A DNA stretch of 64,000 nucleotides, taken from contig JAAYEH010000101.1 of the NCBI GenBank assembly GCA_012728855.1, forward strand, positions 1 to 64,000, written 5' to 3'. The stretch is from Rhodopirellula sp. (GTDB lineage: Bacteria > Planctomycetota > Planctomycetia > Pirellulales > Thermoguttaceae). Shown one piece after another: positions 6,641 to 16,110 of this stretch (position 1 is its first letter; every line of letters begins with the position of its first letter). Position numbers and translations under genes: made by a program. The notes beneath the pieces are model-generated. The model saw nothing but the letters and a program-made list of their open reading frames with translations, had not been told where the DNA came from and made no database searches.

Positions 6641-9473
6641 CTTTTTCCTCGACCGATCGGCCGCATCCGCCGAGAGCCCCACCATCCATGCCGATCAACC
6701 GTACGACATCCCCGTCGAACCGCGGCAAGCCCGCTTTATCCGACTGGTCATCCAACGCTGCTCCAGCGGCCAACCTTGCCTCGACGAACTGGAAGTCTAC
6801 GGTCGCGACGAGAATGTGAATCTCGCCCTCGCCTCCGCCGGAGCCAAGGCGACCGCCTCTTCCTGCCTTCCGGGCTATGCCATCCACCAGATTGCGCATC
6901 TCAACAACGGCCGCTACGGCAACGCGCAAAGCTGGATCGCCGCGGGAACCTCGGACGAGTGGGCACAGATCGAGTTGCCCGCCGCAGCCGAAATTTCCCG
7001 CGTGGTGATTTCGCGCGACCGGGAGGGACAGTATCACGACCGCGTGCCGGTTGCCTTCGAGGTCCGTCTTTCGCTCGACGGTCAGGCCTGGCATACTGCC
7101 AGTCGAGTGCAAGCCAAGCCCGCGGTGCCTATTCGACGGCAGCCGCACTATGCCGGTCCGTTTCAACTCTCGCCACAGCCGGATTGGGACGAACTGCTCA
7201 CCTATGCCTTCAATTGCGAACGCCACACCTGGCAGCGAATGTCGGCCGACGACCATCTCTCACCGCTTGCCACGGACCGGCCGGCGCTTCCCGGCGGCGA
7301 ACCCTATTGGGCGCGCATCGCCCGGCTCGACCCGCTGCCGCGAACGCTCGTGCAAATGGAAGAGATGATCCAGCGGCTGGCGGCGAAAGGGCTTGACCTG
7401 GCCAAAGAGCGGCAGATTCTCCAAGGATTACAGCAGCAGCAAGCCTCGCTCGCTGCGGCCACACCGCAAGACCAGGCCGCTCAAGATCGGCTCTACCACG
7501 ACGCCCGCCTCGCCAAACGCCGCCTCATGTTCCGCGATCCCGACCTCGACGGGCTTCGCCGGATCCTCTTCGTCAAACGCCACCCCTACCATGCCTCGCA
7601 CAACTACAGCGACATCTTGGACTCGACGTTCGAACCCGGCGGCGGAATTTGCACGCTGGAAATCCCGCGTGTCGAGAGCCGTCTTGAGCCTTCCGCGGCA
7701 AAGCTGACGACGCTCTTCGACGCCGCCGAAGGCATCGCCCGCGACCCCATGGCGGATTTCGACGCGGAAACGGTCTACTTCGCCTACCGGCCCGACAAAA
7801 GCTCCGTTGCCGGCTGGGCCCCCTATTGGCATCTGATGTCCGTCCGCCACGACGGCGCCAACCTCCGCCAGTTGACCGACGGGCCGTTCCACGACTACTA
7901 TCCCTGCCCGCTGCCCGATGGCGGCCTGGCCTTCATTTCCACCCGCCTCAAGGCTCGCTTCCTCTGCTGGCGTCCCCAGGCGTTCGTCCTCTACCGCATG
8001 GACGCCGGCGGCACGAATCTCCGCCCTCTCTCCCATGCCAACTTGAGCGAGTGGTCGCCCGCGGTGATGCGCGACGGCCGTATTCTCTGGACCCGCTCCG
8101 AATACCTCGACAAAGGCGCCGACTTCGGTCATACCCTTTGGGCGATCCACCCCGACGGCGCCCACGCCGAACTCATTTTCGGCAACAACACGCCCAACTG
8201 CTACATCAACGGCCGCGAAATACCCGCCACCCGTGAGATCTGTTGCACGCTCTTCTCGCACGGCGGCGATCACAACGGTCCGATTGGGTTGATCGACCGG
8301 GCATTAGGGCCGTTCGACACCGCTGCAGTCACCAACATCACGCCGGACATCAAGCCCAATTACAACATGAATTGGCCGCGCTACGAGTGCTTCCGCGATC
8401 CCGTGCCGGTGGCGCGCGACTACTTCCTCGTTAGCCACGCGCCGGCGGACCGTTTTGGATTGTACGTCATCGACCGTTACGGCAACCGGGAACTGCTCTA
8501 CATGGATCCGGAAATCGGCAGCATGTGCCCCACGCCGCTGGCGGCCGTCGAGCGTCCGCCCATCTTGTCGCCGGCTTGCGATCCACGCCTCGCCCTGGCC
8601 GATACCGCGGAAGTGACGCTCGTCGATGTCTACCAGGGGCTCAAGCCGCATATCAAGCCCGGACAGGTCAAATACCTTCGCGTTTGCCAGGAGGTTCGCG
8701 CCGACCTGATCGAACTGCCCGACGGCCAATGCCAAAGCGACCACGAGTTGTTTCAGGACTGGTACGCCACACCAACCCACAAGGTCAAGGGACCGCACGG
8801 CTGGCCGAGCTACGTGGCCAAAGCGACGCTTGGCCTCGTGCCGGTCGATGACAAAGGTTCGGCCACCTTCGAGATCCCGGCAGGCAAGACCGTCTACTTC
8901 CAAGTTTTGGACGAGCGGTTCAACGAGCTACAGCGCATGCGCAGCGTCGTTCAGTTCCAAGCGGGCGAGCGACGGAGTTGCATCGGCTGCCATGAGAACC
9001 GCCGCTCGACGCCTGCACCGCAGCGCGCGATTGCCGCGTCAAGCAGCCCGGCAAAGCCCGTTCCGCCCCCGTGGGGCGCCGGCCCCTTCTCCTACGAACA
9101 AATCGTGCAGCCCGTCTGGGACAAGCATTGCACAAGCTGCCACGATGCCGGCGATAAGCACGGAACCAATCTCGCCGGCACACTCGATGCAGACAGAATC
9201 CCCGCCTCGTACCGCACGCTGATTGCCGGCGGCTGGGTCCACTATTTCGACTACCAGTGGAATTTGCGGCACCACAAAGCAGATCCGACGAGTTTCGGCA
9301 CACTCCAGAGCCGGCTGCCGCAATTCCTCACCAACGAGCATTACGGCACAAAGCTTACCGAGGCCGAAATTCGTGCAGTTAAGTGTTGGATCGACCTGAA
9401 CTGTCCCTTGTGGCCCGACTACCAATTCCGCCCCGACCGCCCCGCAAGCCTTCGCACTCTCGCCGACCGCTAA
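6552..9473 (+). CDS. Secreted diheme HZS-alpha-like protein with N-terminal F5/8 C domain
   Basis: About 973 residues. The start is taken at ATG 6552, with a GAGGG about 9 nt upstream; ATG 6537 is an in-frame alternative. A signal peptide (IFLTSIFLTLFFL core) is followed by a discoidin-like (F5/8 type C) carbohydrate-binding domain (roughly residues 55-190: RFIRLVIQRC, DELEVYG, ISRVVISRDREGQYHDR, FEVRLSLDG). A beta-propeller-like HZS-alpha middle domain follows, then two heme-c motifs, CIGCH at residue 810 and CTSCH at residue 860. It shares the propeller and heme arrangement of the upstream protein but carries the accessory domain at the opposite end. The pair lies 40 bp apart on the same strand, suggesting an operon. 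Function unknown; extracellular electron transfer or oxidation of glycan-linked substrates is an inference. Confidence 0.8.
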   Translation: MKVKNISELRKQCVSGCLSSIFLTSIFLTLFFLDRSAASAESPTIHADQPYDIPVEPRQARFIRLVIQRCSSGQPCLDELEVYGRDENVNLALASAGAKATASSCLPGYAIHQIAHLNNGRYGNAQSWIAAGTSDEWAQIELPAAAEISRVVISRDREGQYHDRVPVAFEVRLSLDGQAWHTASRVQAKPAVPIRRQPHYAGPFQLSPQPDWDELLTYAFNCERHTWQRMSADDHLSPLATDRPALPGGEPYWARIARLDPLPRTLVQMEEMIQRLAAKGLDLAKERQILQGLQQQQASLAAATPQDQAAQDRLYHDARLAKRRLMFRDPDLDGLRRILFVKRHPYHASHNYSDILDSTFEPGGGICTLEIPRVESRLEPSAAKLTTLFDAAEGIARDPMADFDAETVYFAYRPDKSSVAGWAPYWHLMSVRHDGANLRQLTDGPFHDYYPCPLPDGGLAFISTRLKARFLCWRPQAFVLYRMDAGGTNLRPLSHANLSEWSPAVMRDGRILWTRSEYLDKGADFGHTLWAIHPDGAHAELIFGNNTPNCYINGREIPATREICCTLFSHGGDHNGPIGLIDRALGPFDTAAVTNITPDIKPNYNMNWPRYECFRDPVPVARDYFLVSHAPADRFGLYVIDRYGNRELLYMDPEIGSMCPTPLAAVERPPILSPACDPRLALADTAEVTLVDVYQGLKPHIKPGQVKYLRVCQEVRADLIELPDGQCQSDHELFQDWYATPTHKVKGPHGWPSYVAKATLGLVPVDDKGSATFEIPAGKTVYFQVLDERFNELQRMRSVVQFQAGERRSCIGCHENRRSTPAPQRAIAASSSPAKPVPPPWGAGPFSYEQIVQPVWDKHCTSCHDAGDKHGTNLAGTLDADRIPASYRTLIAGGWVHYFDYQWNLRHHKADPTSFGTLQSRLPQFLTNEHYGTKLTEAEIRAVKCWIDLNCPLWPDYQFRPDRPASLRTLADR

Positions 9474-9480
9474 GAGACTC

Positions 9481-9624
9481 AAAGTGCAAGTGCGGCAGCT
9501 CCGGCAGGTTCAGGATGATGTATTGGGGCAGGCCGCTGTCGGCGTAGATCTGCTGCTTGACGGTCCGATCGTGGTGCAGTGATGCATCGGCCACCTCGAT
9601 AACGCATAAGACAGCCGCGGGCAA
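9481..9624 (-). pseudogene. Uma2-family (DUF820) endonuclease remnant
   Basis: On the minus strand about 45 codons match the core of Uma2/DUF820 nuclease-fold proteins: LCVIEVADASLHHDRTVK, then QIYADSGLPQYIILNLPE, including the acidic EVAD and the lysine of the active site. The N-terminal half is absent, and the frame runs on into the antisense of the preceding gene. No credible start codon is present. This is a decayed fragment of a family that is expanded in planctomycetes and cyanobacteria. Confidence 0.65.
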
Positions 9625-9699
9625 ATTCGCTTGTCCTCGCGGCTTCTCCTGTCATTCGTGGATTTCGTGATTTCTATTATTCGTTCGCGGATTGCCACG

Positions 9700-11871
9700 C
9701 TACGCCTGCTTCCGCGACAGCGCGATGCGCTTCCGCTGGAGATCGACCTGCAACACCTTCACTCGCACGATCTGCCCGACCGAAACCACTTCGGCCGGAT
9801 CCTTGACGAACTGCCGGTCCAGTTCCGAGATATGGATCAGCCCATCCTGATGCACTCCGATATCGACAAACGCCCCGAATTTCGTGACGTTCGTCACGGC
9901 GCCTTCCAGCACCATGCCTTCTCGCAGGTCGGCAAGTTCGTTGATGCCTTCCGCGAACTTCGCCACCCGGAACTCGCGGCGCGGATCCCGCCCGGGCTTT
10001 TCCAACTCGCGGAGAATGTCTTCGATCGTCGGCAGGCCGACCCGCTCGTCGACAAACCGGCTCGCCTCCAATTGCCGAAGCAGAGCCGCATTGCCGATGA
10101 GCGAACAAGCCGTTGCGCCGGCGGCCTGGGCCATCTTCTCGACCACGTAGTAGCTCTCCGGATGAACCGCCGAGTTGTCCAGCGGTTGTGCCCCGCCGCG
10201 AACCCGCAGGAAGCCCGCGCTCTGCTGATAGGCTTTTCCTCCCAGCCGCGGAACCCGCAGCAAGTCCTCCCGCGAGGAAAATGCGCCATGATCGTTGCGG
10301 AATTGTACGATCGACTCGGCCAGTTTCGGGCCGATTCCGGAAAGATAACCCAGCAGTTGTGCGCTGGCCGTATTCACGTCGACACCCACCAAGTTCACCG
10401 ACGACTCCACCTCGCGGTCGAGCGCCTTGCGGAGTCTGGTCTGATTGACGTCGTGCTGGTATTGTCCTACTCCGATCGACTTGGCGTCGATTTTCACCAG
10501 TTCCGCCAGGGGATCCTGCAGGCGTCGCGCAATGCTGATCGCCCCCCGCACGGTAAGGTCGAGATCGGGAAACTCCGCCCTTGCCACGTCGCTCGCCGAA
10601 TAGATCGATGCGCCCGATTCATTCACGCTCACCTTGGCCGGACTCTTGCCGCTCTGCTTCAGCATCGCAGCAACGAAAGCATCCGTCTCGCGCGAAGCCG
10701 TGCCCGTGCCGATGGCGATCAGTTCGACTTCGTAGCGGTCGATCAGCTTCAGAAGGATTTCGGCCGCCTGGTCGGTCTGGTTATGCGGCGCTGTCGGATA
10801 GATCGTGGCATTGTCGAGGAAGCGGCCGGTCGCATCGACCACCGCCACCTTGCAACCGGTCCGGAAGCCGGGGTCGATACCCATCACCACCCGCTGTCCG
10901 GCGGGCGGAGCAAGCAGCAATTCCCGCAGATTCTGCGAAAACACCTGGATCGCTTCCTCGTCGGCCGCCTCTTTGCGCTCGGCCAGCAAAGCGGCCTCGA
11001 TCGAAGGGAAGAGCAGCCGCTCGCAGCAGTCGCTCACCGTCTCCGACAGTTCCCGGCGGAAAAGAAACGACGGATTCGTCACCAGCCGGCCGGTCAAGCG
11101 GCGAACGACCGCCTCGTCTTCGAAATCCACTCCCACGCGCAGCACTTCTTCCGTTTCACCGCGGCGCATCGCCAGATAACGATGCGAGGGAACCCTGGCC
11201 AGCGGTTCCCGGTGGTCGTAGTACATGTCGAACTTGCTCGGCTTGCCGGCCCAATCCTTGCGGACCTTTGTGACAAGCATCCCCCGGTTCATGGCCTCGC
11301 GAGCGACGGCGCGGATCTCGGCATCGTCGGCCCACTCTTCCGCCAGGATGTCGCAAGCGCCCCGCAGCGCCGTCTCGCCGTCGGGCACGTCTTGGGCCGG
11401 ATCGATGTAAGGTCGCAGCACGTCTTCGCGCGATCCGCCGGGATTGACCTGCCGCCGCAACACGTCCGCCAGCGGTTCCAGCCCACGCTGCCGGGCGATG
11501 GTGGCGCGGGTGCGTCGCTTCGGCTTGTAGGGCAGATAGATCTCCTCCAACTCCTTCTTGTCGCGACAGGCGACGATTCGCTTCCGCAGGGCGTCGTCGA
11601 GCTTTCCCTGTTCCGCGATCGTCTTGAGGATGGTGCCCTTGCGGTCGGCCAGCTCGCGAAAGTAATCGACTGCGTCGTCGATGGCCCTCAGCGCCGCCTC
11701 ATCTAACCCGCCGGTTCGCTCCTTGCGGTAGCGAGCGATGAATGGGATTGTATTGCCTTCGGCCAGCAACTGGGCCGCCGGTGCTACTTGGGATACGGCA
11801 AGACCACAGTACACTGCAATCTCGCCAATCGACCGGTCCAGATCAAATCCTGCTTCGCTGCTGCCGCTCAT
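9700..11871 (-). CDS. tex: Tex-like RNA-binding transcription accessory protein
   Basis: A 723-residue cytosolic protein with the full Tex architecture: N-terminal helical domain with the IPFIARYRKERTGGLDE signature, a YqgF/RNase-H-like domain (GIDPGFRTGCKVAVVD), a helix-hairpin-helix region (GVDVNTASAQLLGYLSGIGPKLAESIV), and a C-terminal S1 RNA-binding domain (GMVLEGAVTNVTKFGAFVDIGVHQDGLIH). Length and order are as in Bordetella and Pseudomonas Tex. The ATG at 11871 is preferred over the GTG nine codons upstream. The receiver gene upstream on the same strand is 90 bp away. Confidence 0.95.
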   Translation of the reverse strand: MSGSSEAGFDLDRSIGEIAVYCGLAVSQVAPAAQLLAEGNTIPFIARYRKERTGGLDEAALRAIDDAVDYFRELADRKGTILKTIAEQGKLDDALRKRIVACRDKKELEEIYLPYKPKRRTRATIARQRGLEPLADVLRRQVNPGGSREDVLRPYIDPAQDVPDGETALRGACDILAEEWADDAEIRAVAREAMNRGMLVTKVRKDWAGKPSKFDMYYDHREPLARVPSHRYLAMRRGETEEVLRVGVDFEDEAVVRRLTGRLVTNPSFLFRRELSETVSDCCERLLFPSIEAALLAERKEAADEEAIQVFSQNLRELLLAPPAGQRVVMGIDPGFRTGCKVAVVDATGRFLDNATIYPTAPHNQTDQAAEILLKLIDRYEVELIAIGTGTASRETDAFVAAMLKQSGKSPAKVSVNESGASIYSASDVARAEFPDLDLTVRGAISIARRLQDPLAELVKIDAKSIGVGQYQHDVNQTRLRKALDREVESSVNLVGVDVNTASAQLLGYLSGIGPKLAESIVQFRNDHGAFSSREDLLRVPRLGGKAYQQSAGFLRVRGGAQPLDNSAVHPESYYVVEKMAQAAGATACSLIGNAALLRQLEASRFVDERVGLPTIEDILRELEKPGRDPRREFRVAKFAEGINELADLREGMVLEGAVTNVTKFGAFVDIGVHQDGLIHISELDRQFVKDPAEVVSVGQIVRVKVLQVDLQRKRIALSRKQA

Positions 11872-11917
11872 GTTCCGCTCACTCACTCTGGAAACCACCC
11901 GTGACGACCCGCTGCAA

Positions 11918-11936
11918 CGCCGCGCCTATCGCGGCG
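11918..11936. terminator. Hairpin between receiver gene and tex
   Basis: A perfect 7-bp stem (cgccgcg/cgcggcg, loop cctat) lies between the receiver stop and the tex start. There is no T-run, so it is at most a weak or factor-dependent terminator or an mRNA-stability hairpin. Confidence 0.3.
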
Positions 11937-11961
11937 CGGCAGTGCCGATTGTGGCTACGGT

Positions 11962-12339
11962 TCAGCAAACGGCACGGATCGCGGCAATCAGCGAGTCGCT
12001 CGGACCTCCTTTCGATAGATAGGCGACGGCGCCGGCGGCGCGCATCGCAGTCGCCATATCGTCTTCCTCATGCATCGATAGCCCGATCACGGCAATCCCG
12101 CTCAACTCGCTCGTGATCAGACGCGTTGCCTGGATTCCGTCCAGCCGGGGCATGGTCACATCCATGAGCACCACGTCCGGACGCATTGCACGGGCCAATT
12201 CAATCGCTTCCCGGCCATCGCCCGCTTGCCCGACAACTTCCATGTCGGACTCTTCAGAAAGAAGGCTGGCCAGCCCTTCCCGGAGAATCTGATGGTCGTC
12301 GGCGAGGAGTAGGCGGATCTTCTCATCTGAGCCTCGCAC
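11962..12339 (-). CDS. Receiver-domain-only response regulator (NarL/FixJ type)
   Basis: 125 residues, taking GTG 12339 as start because a GGAGGG lies 6 nt upstream; an upstream ATG at 12399 lacks a site. It is a complete CheY-like receiver: acidic pair D14-D15, phospho-acceptor D60 (VVLMDVTMPRLDG), S88 and K110. The protein ends right after the last receiver helix (AAIRAVC), where NarL-family regulators continue into a LuxR-type DNA-binding domain. It is either a single-domain regulator working by protein contacts or a truncated NarL-type protein. No histidine kinase is nearby. Confidence 0.8.
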   Translation of the reverse strand: MRGSDEKIRLLLADDHQILREGLASLLSEESDMEVVGQAGDGREAIELARAMRPDVVLMDVTMPRLDGIQATRLITSELSGIAVIGLSMHEEDDMATAMRAAGAVAYLSKGGPSDSLIAAIRAVC

Positions 12340-12571
12340 TCGCGTCCCTCCGTGTTGTGCCTTGGGCAAGGTCGGTCCGACCAACCCGACGCAGACCATG
12401 CACTATGTCGGTCCAGTGCTGCGAAATCAAACCGTCCAAGATAAACGCCCATCCTGGAAAAACAACCCAACCGCGGAGCTAAACGGCGGTGCATCGCGAG
12501 GACAGGCCGCCGCGAACTCAAACTGCGACTGGACAGCCAGTGGTGTTCAACCTGTTTCGCAAGCTGTTCGT

Positions 12572-13339
12572 CTATTTTCGATCCAGCTCCTCGCTTTGGG
12601 GCAAATCCTCAAGGCTTTCCAGCCCAAATAGTTCCAAAAACCGGTCCGTGGTGTAGTAACGCGTGATTCTCGGTTTTCCCTCGGCCCGCTCGATCCGTAA
12701 CAACCGGCGGCGGACCAACTGCGCCAGGATATGAGCTGACGGCGCCGCCCGCAGCCGGGCAATGTCCTCCGCTGTCAGGGGCTGCCGATAGGCCACAATC
12801 GCCAACACGTCGACGGCCGCCTGCGACAGACGGGCCTCACGGACGCGGCCGTAGAACTTGTCACGCACGGGGTGGAATGCTTGCGCAAGCGTCAGGCGGT
12901 AACCTGCCCCTTCGCCGGCAATGCGATAGGGGCAGCCCCCCGCAATGTAGGTTCGATTGAGTTCCTCCACCAGCCCCGGGATCTCCTCCGGCTCGACGCC
13001 GCGCATCAACTCGGCGGCACGCGCCGCCGTGAGCGGCTCGTTGTTGCCATCGCCCACGAACAACATCGCTTCGAAAATCGATCGGGGACTGATCGGACAA
13101 TTGTCGTCGCCGAACGAATCCCCTGCGTCCGGCCACGGTTCCGCCTCTGCCGCCTCGTCACGCCGATCCGCGCGGCGGGGGGCCACCGCGCCGTCCTCGG
13201 CCGTTTCTTCCCGCACCTCGACAACGCCGTCAGTTTCCGCATTCTCTCGCGGGCGACTCTCCATCGCCTGTGCAAACGCCTCGCTTAACTCTTGAAGCGA
13301 GATCCCCTCTTCGTCGGGCGGTTCGGGCGAAATCGGCAT
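12572..13339 (-). CDS. scpB: Segregation and condensation protein B
   Basis: 255 residues from ATG 13339. The first 75 residues are acidic, low-complexity and probably disordered. The rest is a typical ScpB pair of winged-helix domains (RSIFEAMLFVGDGNNEPLTAARAAELM; LSQAAVDVLAIVAYRQPLTAEDIARLR; ITRYYTTDRFLELFGLESLEDLP). ScpB acts with ScpA and SMC as bacterial condensin. No scpA or smc gene is in the window. It is the last gene of a sugar-related operon and starts only 5 nt after the stop of the preceding gene, with no clear ribosome-binding site of its own, so translational coupling is likely. Confidence 0.93.
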   Translation of the reverse strand: MPISPEPPDEEGISLQELSEAFAQAMESRPRENAETDGVVEVREETAEDGAVAPRRADRRDEAAEAEPWPDAGDSFGDDNCPISPRSIFEAMLFVGDGNNEPLTAARAAELMRGVEPEEIPGLVEELNRTYIAGGCPYRIAGEGAGYRLTLAQAFHPVRDKFYGRVREARLSQAAVDVLAIVAYRQPLTAEDIARLRAAPSAHILAQLVRRRLLRIERAEGKPRITRYYTTDRFLELFGLESLEDLPQSEELDRK

Positions 13340-13344
13340 CGGTA

Positions 13345-14193
13345 CTACCAGCGCTTGGCCACTTCCGCTTTCATGAAGTTCAGTCCGTCGGTGGCGAGTT
13401 GTCGCTCGCTCGCGTACATTCGCCGCCAGATCTTCGTAGCCGGCACCAGTCGCTCCAAGGCCAGGCCGAATGCCTCGATCACCATCAGGTTGTCGTAGCC
13501 GATCTCCTTCAGCGTGTCGAAGTTCTCTGCCCAACGCACATTGCCTTGTCCCGGTGTGCTGCGGTCGTTTTCGGAAATGTGGACGTGGGCGAGGCAGCCT
13601 TTCAACTCCCGAATGGCGTTGGGCGTGTTCTTTTCCTCGATGTGGGAGTGGAACGTGTCGTACATCATCTTGCACTGCGGATGGTCGACATCGCGGCAGA
13701 AGCGGGCCCCGTCGGCGGCCGTATTGAGCAGGTAGCACTCGAAGCGGTTGAGGTACTCCAGCCCCAGCACGACGCCCGCCGGCTGGGCATACTCGGCCAC
13801 TTCGCGCATACTCTCGACCGCCCATTGCCATTCGTCGGCCGTCGGTCCCTTGCCACTGAAATAGCCCAGCGCCGAATGGTAGGGACCGACCAGGGCCTCG
13901 CAGCCAGCGGCCCGGCAACAATCCACGGCGAGTTTGTTGGCGGCGATGCCCTGCTTGCGGACTGCCGGATCGGGAGACATCGGATTGTCCTCGACTCCCC
14001 GAACTGTCACACCGGTCCGCGCCAACCCGGCATCGTCGAGATACTTGCCCCACTTGGCGTACTTTTCGACATCCAGTTCGAACACAGGAACCTCGACGGC
14101 ATCGAAACCGATCGACTTCACCTCGTCCAGAATCGGCCGGATCGCTTCTTCAAGCGTATCGGTCCACAGCAGCAGGTTCAGTCCAAATCGCAT
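13345..14193 (-). CDS. D-tagatose/D-psicose 3-epimerase-like TIM-barrel isomerase
   Basis: 282 residues, ATG 14193 preceded by AAGGAG at ideal spacing. The (beta/alpha)8 fold of the xylose-isomerase-like superfamily is indicated by GLEYLNRFECYLLNT, MYDTFHSHIEE, AHVHISENDR and MVIEAFG. The four metal ligands expected for ketose 3-epimerases are present at E146, D179, H205 and E240, with the same mutual spacing as in Agrobacterium D-psicose 3-epimerase. It probably interconverts ketohexoses at C3, feeding the dehydrogenase and cupin isomerase encoded upstream in the operon. The substrate cannot be fixed from sequence. Confidence 0.85.
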   Translation of the reverse strand: MRFGLNLLLWTDTLEEAIRPILDEVKSIGFDAVEVPVFELDVEKYAKWGKYLDDAGLARTGVTVRGVEDNPMSPDPAVRKQGIAANKLAVDCCRAAGCEALVGPYHSALGYFSGKGPTADEWQWAVESMREVAEYAQPAGVVLGLEYLNRFECYLLNTAADGARFCRDVDHPQCKMMYDTFHSHIEEKNTPNAIRELKGCLAHVHISENDRSTPGQGNVRWAENFDTLKEIGYDNLMVIEAFGLALERLVPATKIWRRMYASERQLATDGLNFMKAEVAKRW

Positions 14194-14256
14194 CGCAGTT
14201 CTCCTTGGTTAGCCCCTCGGTTTACTCCCAGTACGTCTTTATTCGGCATCCGCGCT

Positions 14257-14910
14257 CTACGCCGGTATCCCATCCAATAGTTCGATCTTGCGCTGCTCCA
14301 CTCGCTGACGAGCCTCGGGTAGCACCGCGGAGAAGGCTTCGGGCAGTTGTCCGAAACCGATCCGCCGCATTACCTGGTTGAGCCTCAGCATCAGCCGCAG
14401 CTCGTCGAAGTAGTCCCACAAGATCCGCTCCTCGCGAAAGCGGTCGATCATCCACGCCAGCCGCTCGGTCGGCCGCGGCGCCATGCGGTTCACTGCGGCC
14501 TCTACCCGCGCCGGATCGACCGAGTCCAACACGCGATAGTATTCCTCTAGCAAGTAAGGGTTCTCGGCGACGAGGCCGGCGTCGAGCAGGATTTCGACCA
14601 GCAGGTGTCCAAGGAAACTCGGCCGAAAGTCTTGCTCTCCCGCCAGCGCGTCCCTCGCCAGAACCGTCAACTCCAACGACAACTCCGCAAAGGCACGCGT
14701 CTCGTGGAAGCGGGCGTCGTCGCGAAAGTGCTGCAACATACCGCCTGCCACCGCCGCGACCACCGGATCCGCGTCGCCCGCCGCATCCGCGGCATGCTTC
14801 GAGCGGACCCGCACCTTGCGATCCACCACGGCCATCCAGTCCGGCACCCCCGTCCCGGCGACGAAGTAAGGATTGTCGAGGAAGGGGAGGGCGTGCGCGA
14901 AATAATTCAT
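14257..14910 (-). CDS. Conserved protein of unknown function
   Basis: 217 residues from ATG 14910, which follows the stop of the oxidoreductase gene by a few nucleotides. It opens MNYFAHALPFLDNPYFVAGTGVPDW and is rich in conserved-looking His, Asp and Glu (GGMLQHFRDDARFHET, LGHLLVEILLDA). The pattern recalls acyl-carrier-protein phosphodiesterase (AcpH)-like helical proteins (MNxxAH... start, HxxxD/FH elements), but identity is too weak to assign. Tight spacing in a sugar-catabolic operon argues for a linked metabolic role, possibly as a metal-dependent hydrolase (inference). Confidence 0.7.
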   Translation of the reverse strand: MNYFAHALPFLDNPYFVAGTGVPDWMAVVDRKVRVRSKHAADAAGDADPVVAAVAGGMLQHFRDDARFHETRAFAELSLELTVLARDALAGEQDFRPSFLGHLLVEILLDAGLVAENPYLLEEYYRVLDSVDPARVEAAVNRMAPRPTERLAWMIDRFREERILWDYFDELRLMLRLNQVMRRIGFGQLPEAFSAVLPEARQRVEQRKIELLDGIPA

Positions 14911-14914
14911 CACT

Positions 14915-16081
14915 CTAGGCGGGGATGTCCACCCACTTCTCTTCCCGGGCGCTTTGGAGCACCGCCTCGCAGACCCGCTGGGTTCGCAGAGCTCCGCGCA
15001 TATCGGGCTGGAACTTCGGCCCCCCTTCCAGGCTGGCGAGAAAATCGGCAAAACTGTTGATGAACGTATGCTCGTAGCCGATCGTCGTGCCCGGCACCCA
15101 CCAATTCTTCATGTAGGGGTGCTCGAAATTCGTGACGTGGATCCGCTGCCAACCGGTGAGATGGTCTTCGATCTTCTTGCCCGTGCCCGGGTCGGCATAG
15201 CGGAAGAACTCCAGAATGTGCGGATCTTCCAGGTCGAAGTAGACGGCGCCCCGCTCGCCGTTGATCTCCATCGTGCTGTAGTTCTTGCGTCCGCGGGCGT
15301 AGCGGGTGCTCTCGAAAGTGCCCATCGATCCGTTTTCGAAAAGGGCGAGGAACATGCAGGCGTCGTCGATGGTCACCTTCTCGACCTTGCCCGTATCGGC
15401 ATGTTTGCGCTCTTTGATGAAGGTATCGGCGTGGGCGACGACCCGCTTGATCGGTCCGTTGAGCCACTCGGCCGAATCGATCGAATGGGCGAGAAGGTCG
15501 CCGGTTACGCCGCTGCCCGCCACGCGGCTGTCGAGTCGCCACAGCGCCATGCCGCCCTGCGGCACGTCGGCGCCGATGGTGTAGTCCTGGTTGTAGATGG
15601 CCCGATAGTGGAACGGCCGGCCGACGCGACCTTCGTCGATGATCTGTTTGAACAGGGCGATGGCGGGCACGCGGCGGTAATTGAAGGAGACCATATTGGC
15701 CACCCCCGCCTTTTCCACGGCGGCGACCATTTCCTCGGCCTCTTGGACGTTCATCGCCAGCGGTTTTTCGCAGACGACCATCTTGCCGGCTTTCGCGGCC
15801 GCGAGAACGCAGTCGTGGTGCATGATGTTGGGCACGCAGATATCGACAAGATCGATGTCTTCGCGATCGACCACCTTCCGCCAGTCGGTTTCGATCGACT
15901 CGTAGCCCCACGAATCGGCGAACTTCTGGAGTTTGTCGCGATCCTCCTCGCGGCCGTAGGCGGCCTTGAGCACCGGCTTGTGCTCGCGGGGGAAGAAATG
16001 GTTCACCTGAGACCAGGCGTTGGAATGGGCGCGGCCCATGAAGCCGCAACCGAGCATGCCGATACGCAACTCTTTGGACAT
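14915..16081 (-). CDS. Gfo/Idh/MocA-family oxidoreductase
   Basis: 388 residues, cytosolic, ATG 16081 with GAGGT about 6 nt upstream. The N-terminal Rossmann domain begins with [14 protein letters not shown]; the EKP motif of the family (VCEKPLAMN) supplies the catalytic lysine region at about residue 100. The C-terminal alpha/beta domain carries the long loop with [32 protein letters not shown]. Members oxidise or reduce sugars and inositols with NAD(P). No Tat signal, unlike the paralogue at 44485. Flanked by isomerases, so likely the dehydrogenase step of a hexose or polyol pathway. Confidence 0.92.
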   Translation of the reverse strand: MSKELRIGMLGCGFMGRAHSNAWSQVNHFFPREHKPVLKAAYGREEDRDKLQKFADSWGYESIETDWRKVVDREDIDLVDICVPNIMHHDCVLAAAKAGKMVVCEKPLAMNVQEAEEMVAAVEKAGVANMVSFNYRRVPAIALFKQIIDEGRVGRPFHYRAIYNQDYTIGADVPQGGMALWRLDSRVAGSGVTGDLLAHSIDSAEWLNGPIKRVVAHADTFIKERKHADTGKVEKVTIDDACMFLALFENGSMGTFESTRYARGRKNYSTMEINGERGAVYFDLEDPHILEFFRYADPGTGKKIEDHLTGWQRIHVTNFEHPYMKNWWVPGTTIGYEHTFINSFADFLASLEGGPKFQPDMRGALRTQRVCEAVLQSAREEKWVDIPA

Positions 16082-16110
16082 AGTTTACCTCAGTGATTCT
16101 TGGTTCTTGA

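Noticed and set aside
4226..6685. 819-codon open frame on the minus strand
   Set aside because: Antisense of the first HZS-alpha-like gene; GC-rich codon bias keeps this frame open. The real gene has a signal peptide, heme motifs and domains.
9631..11706. 691-codon open frame on the plus strand
   Set aside because: Lies opposite tex, whose Tex/YqgF/HhH/S1 domains are unambiguous.
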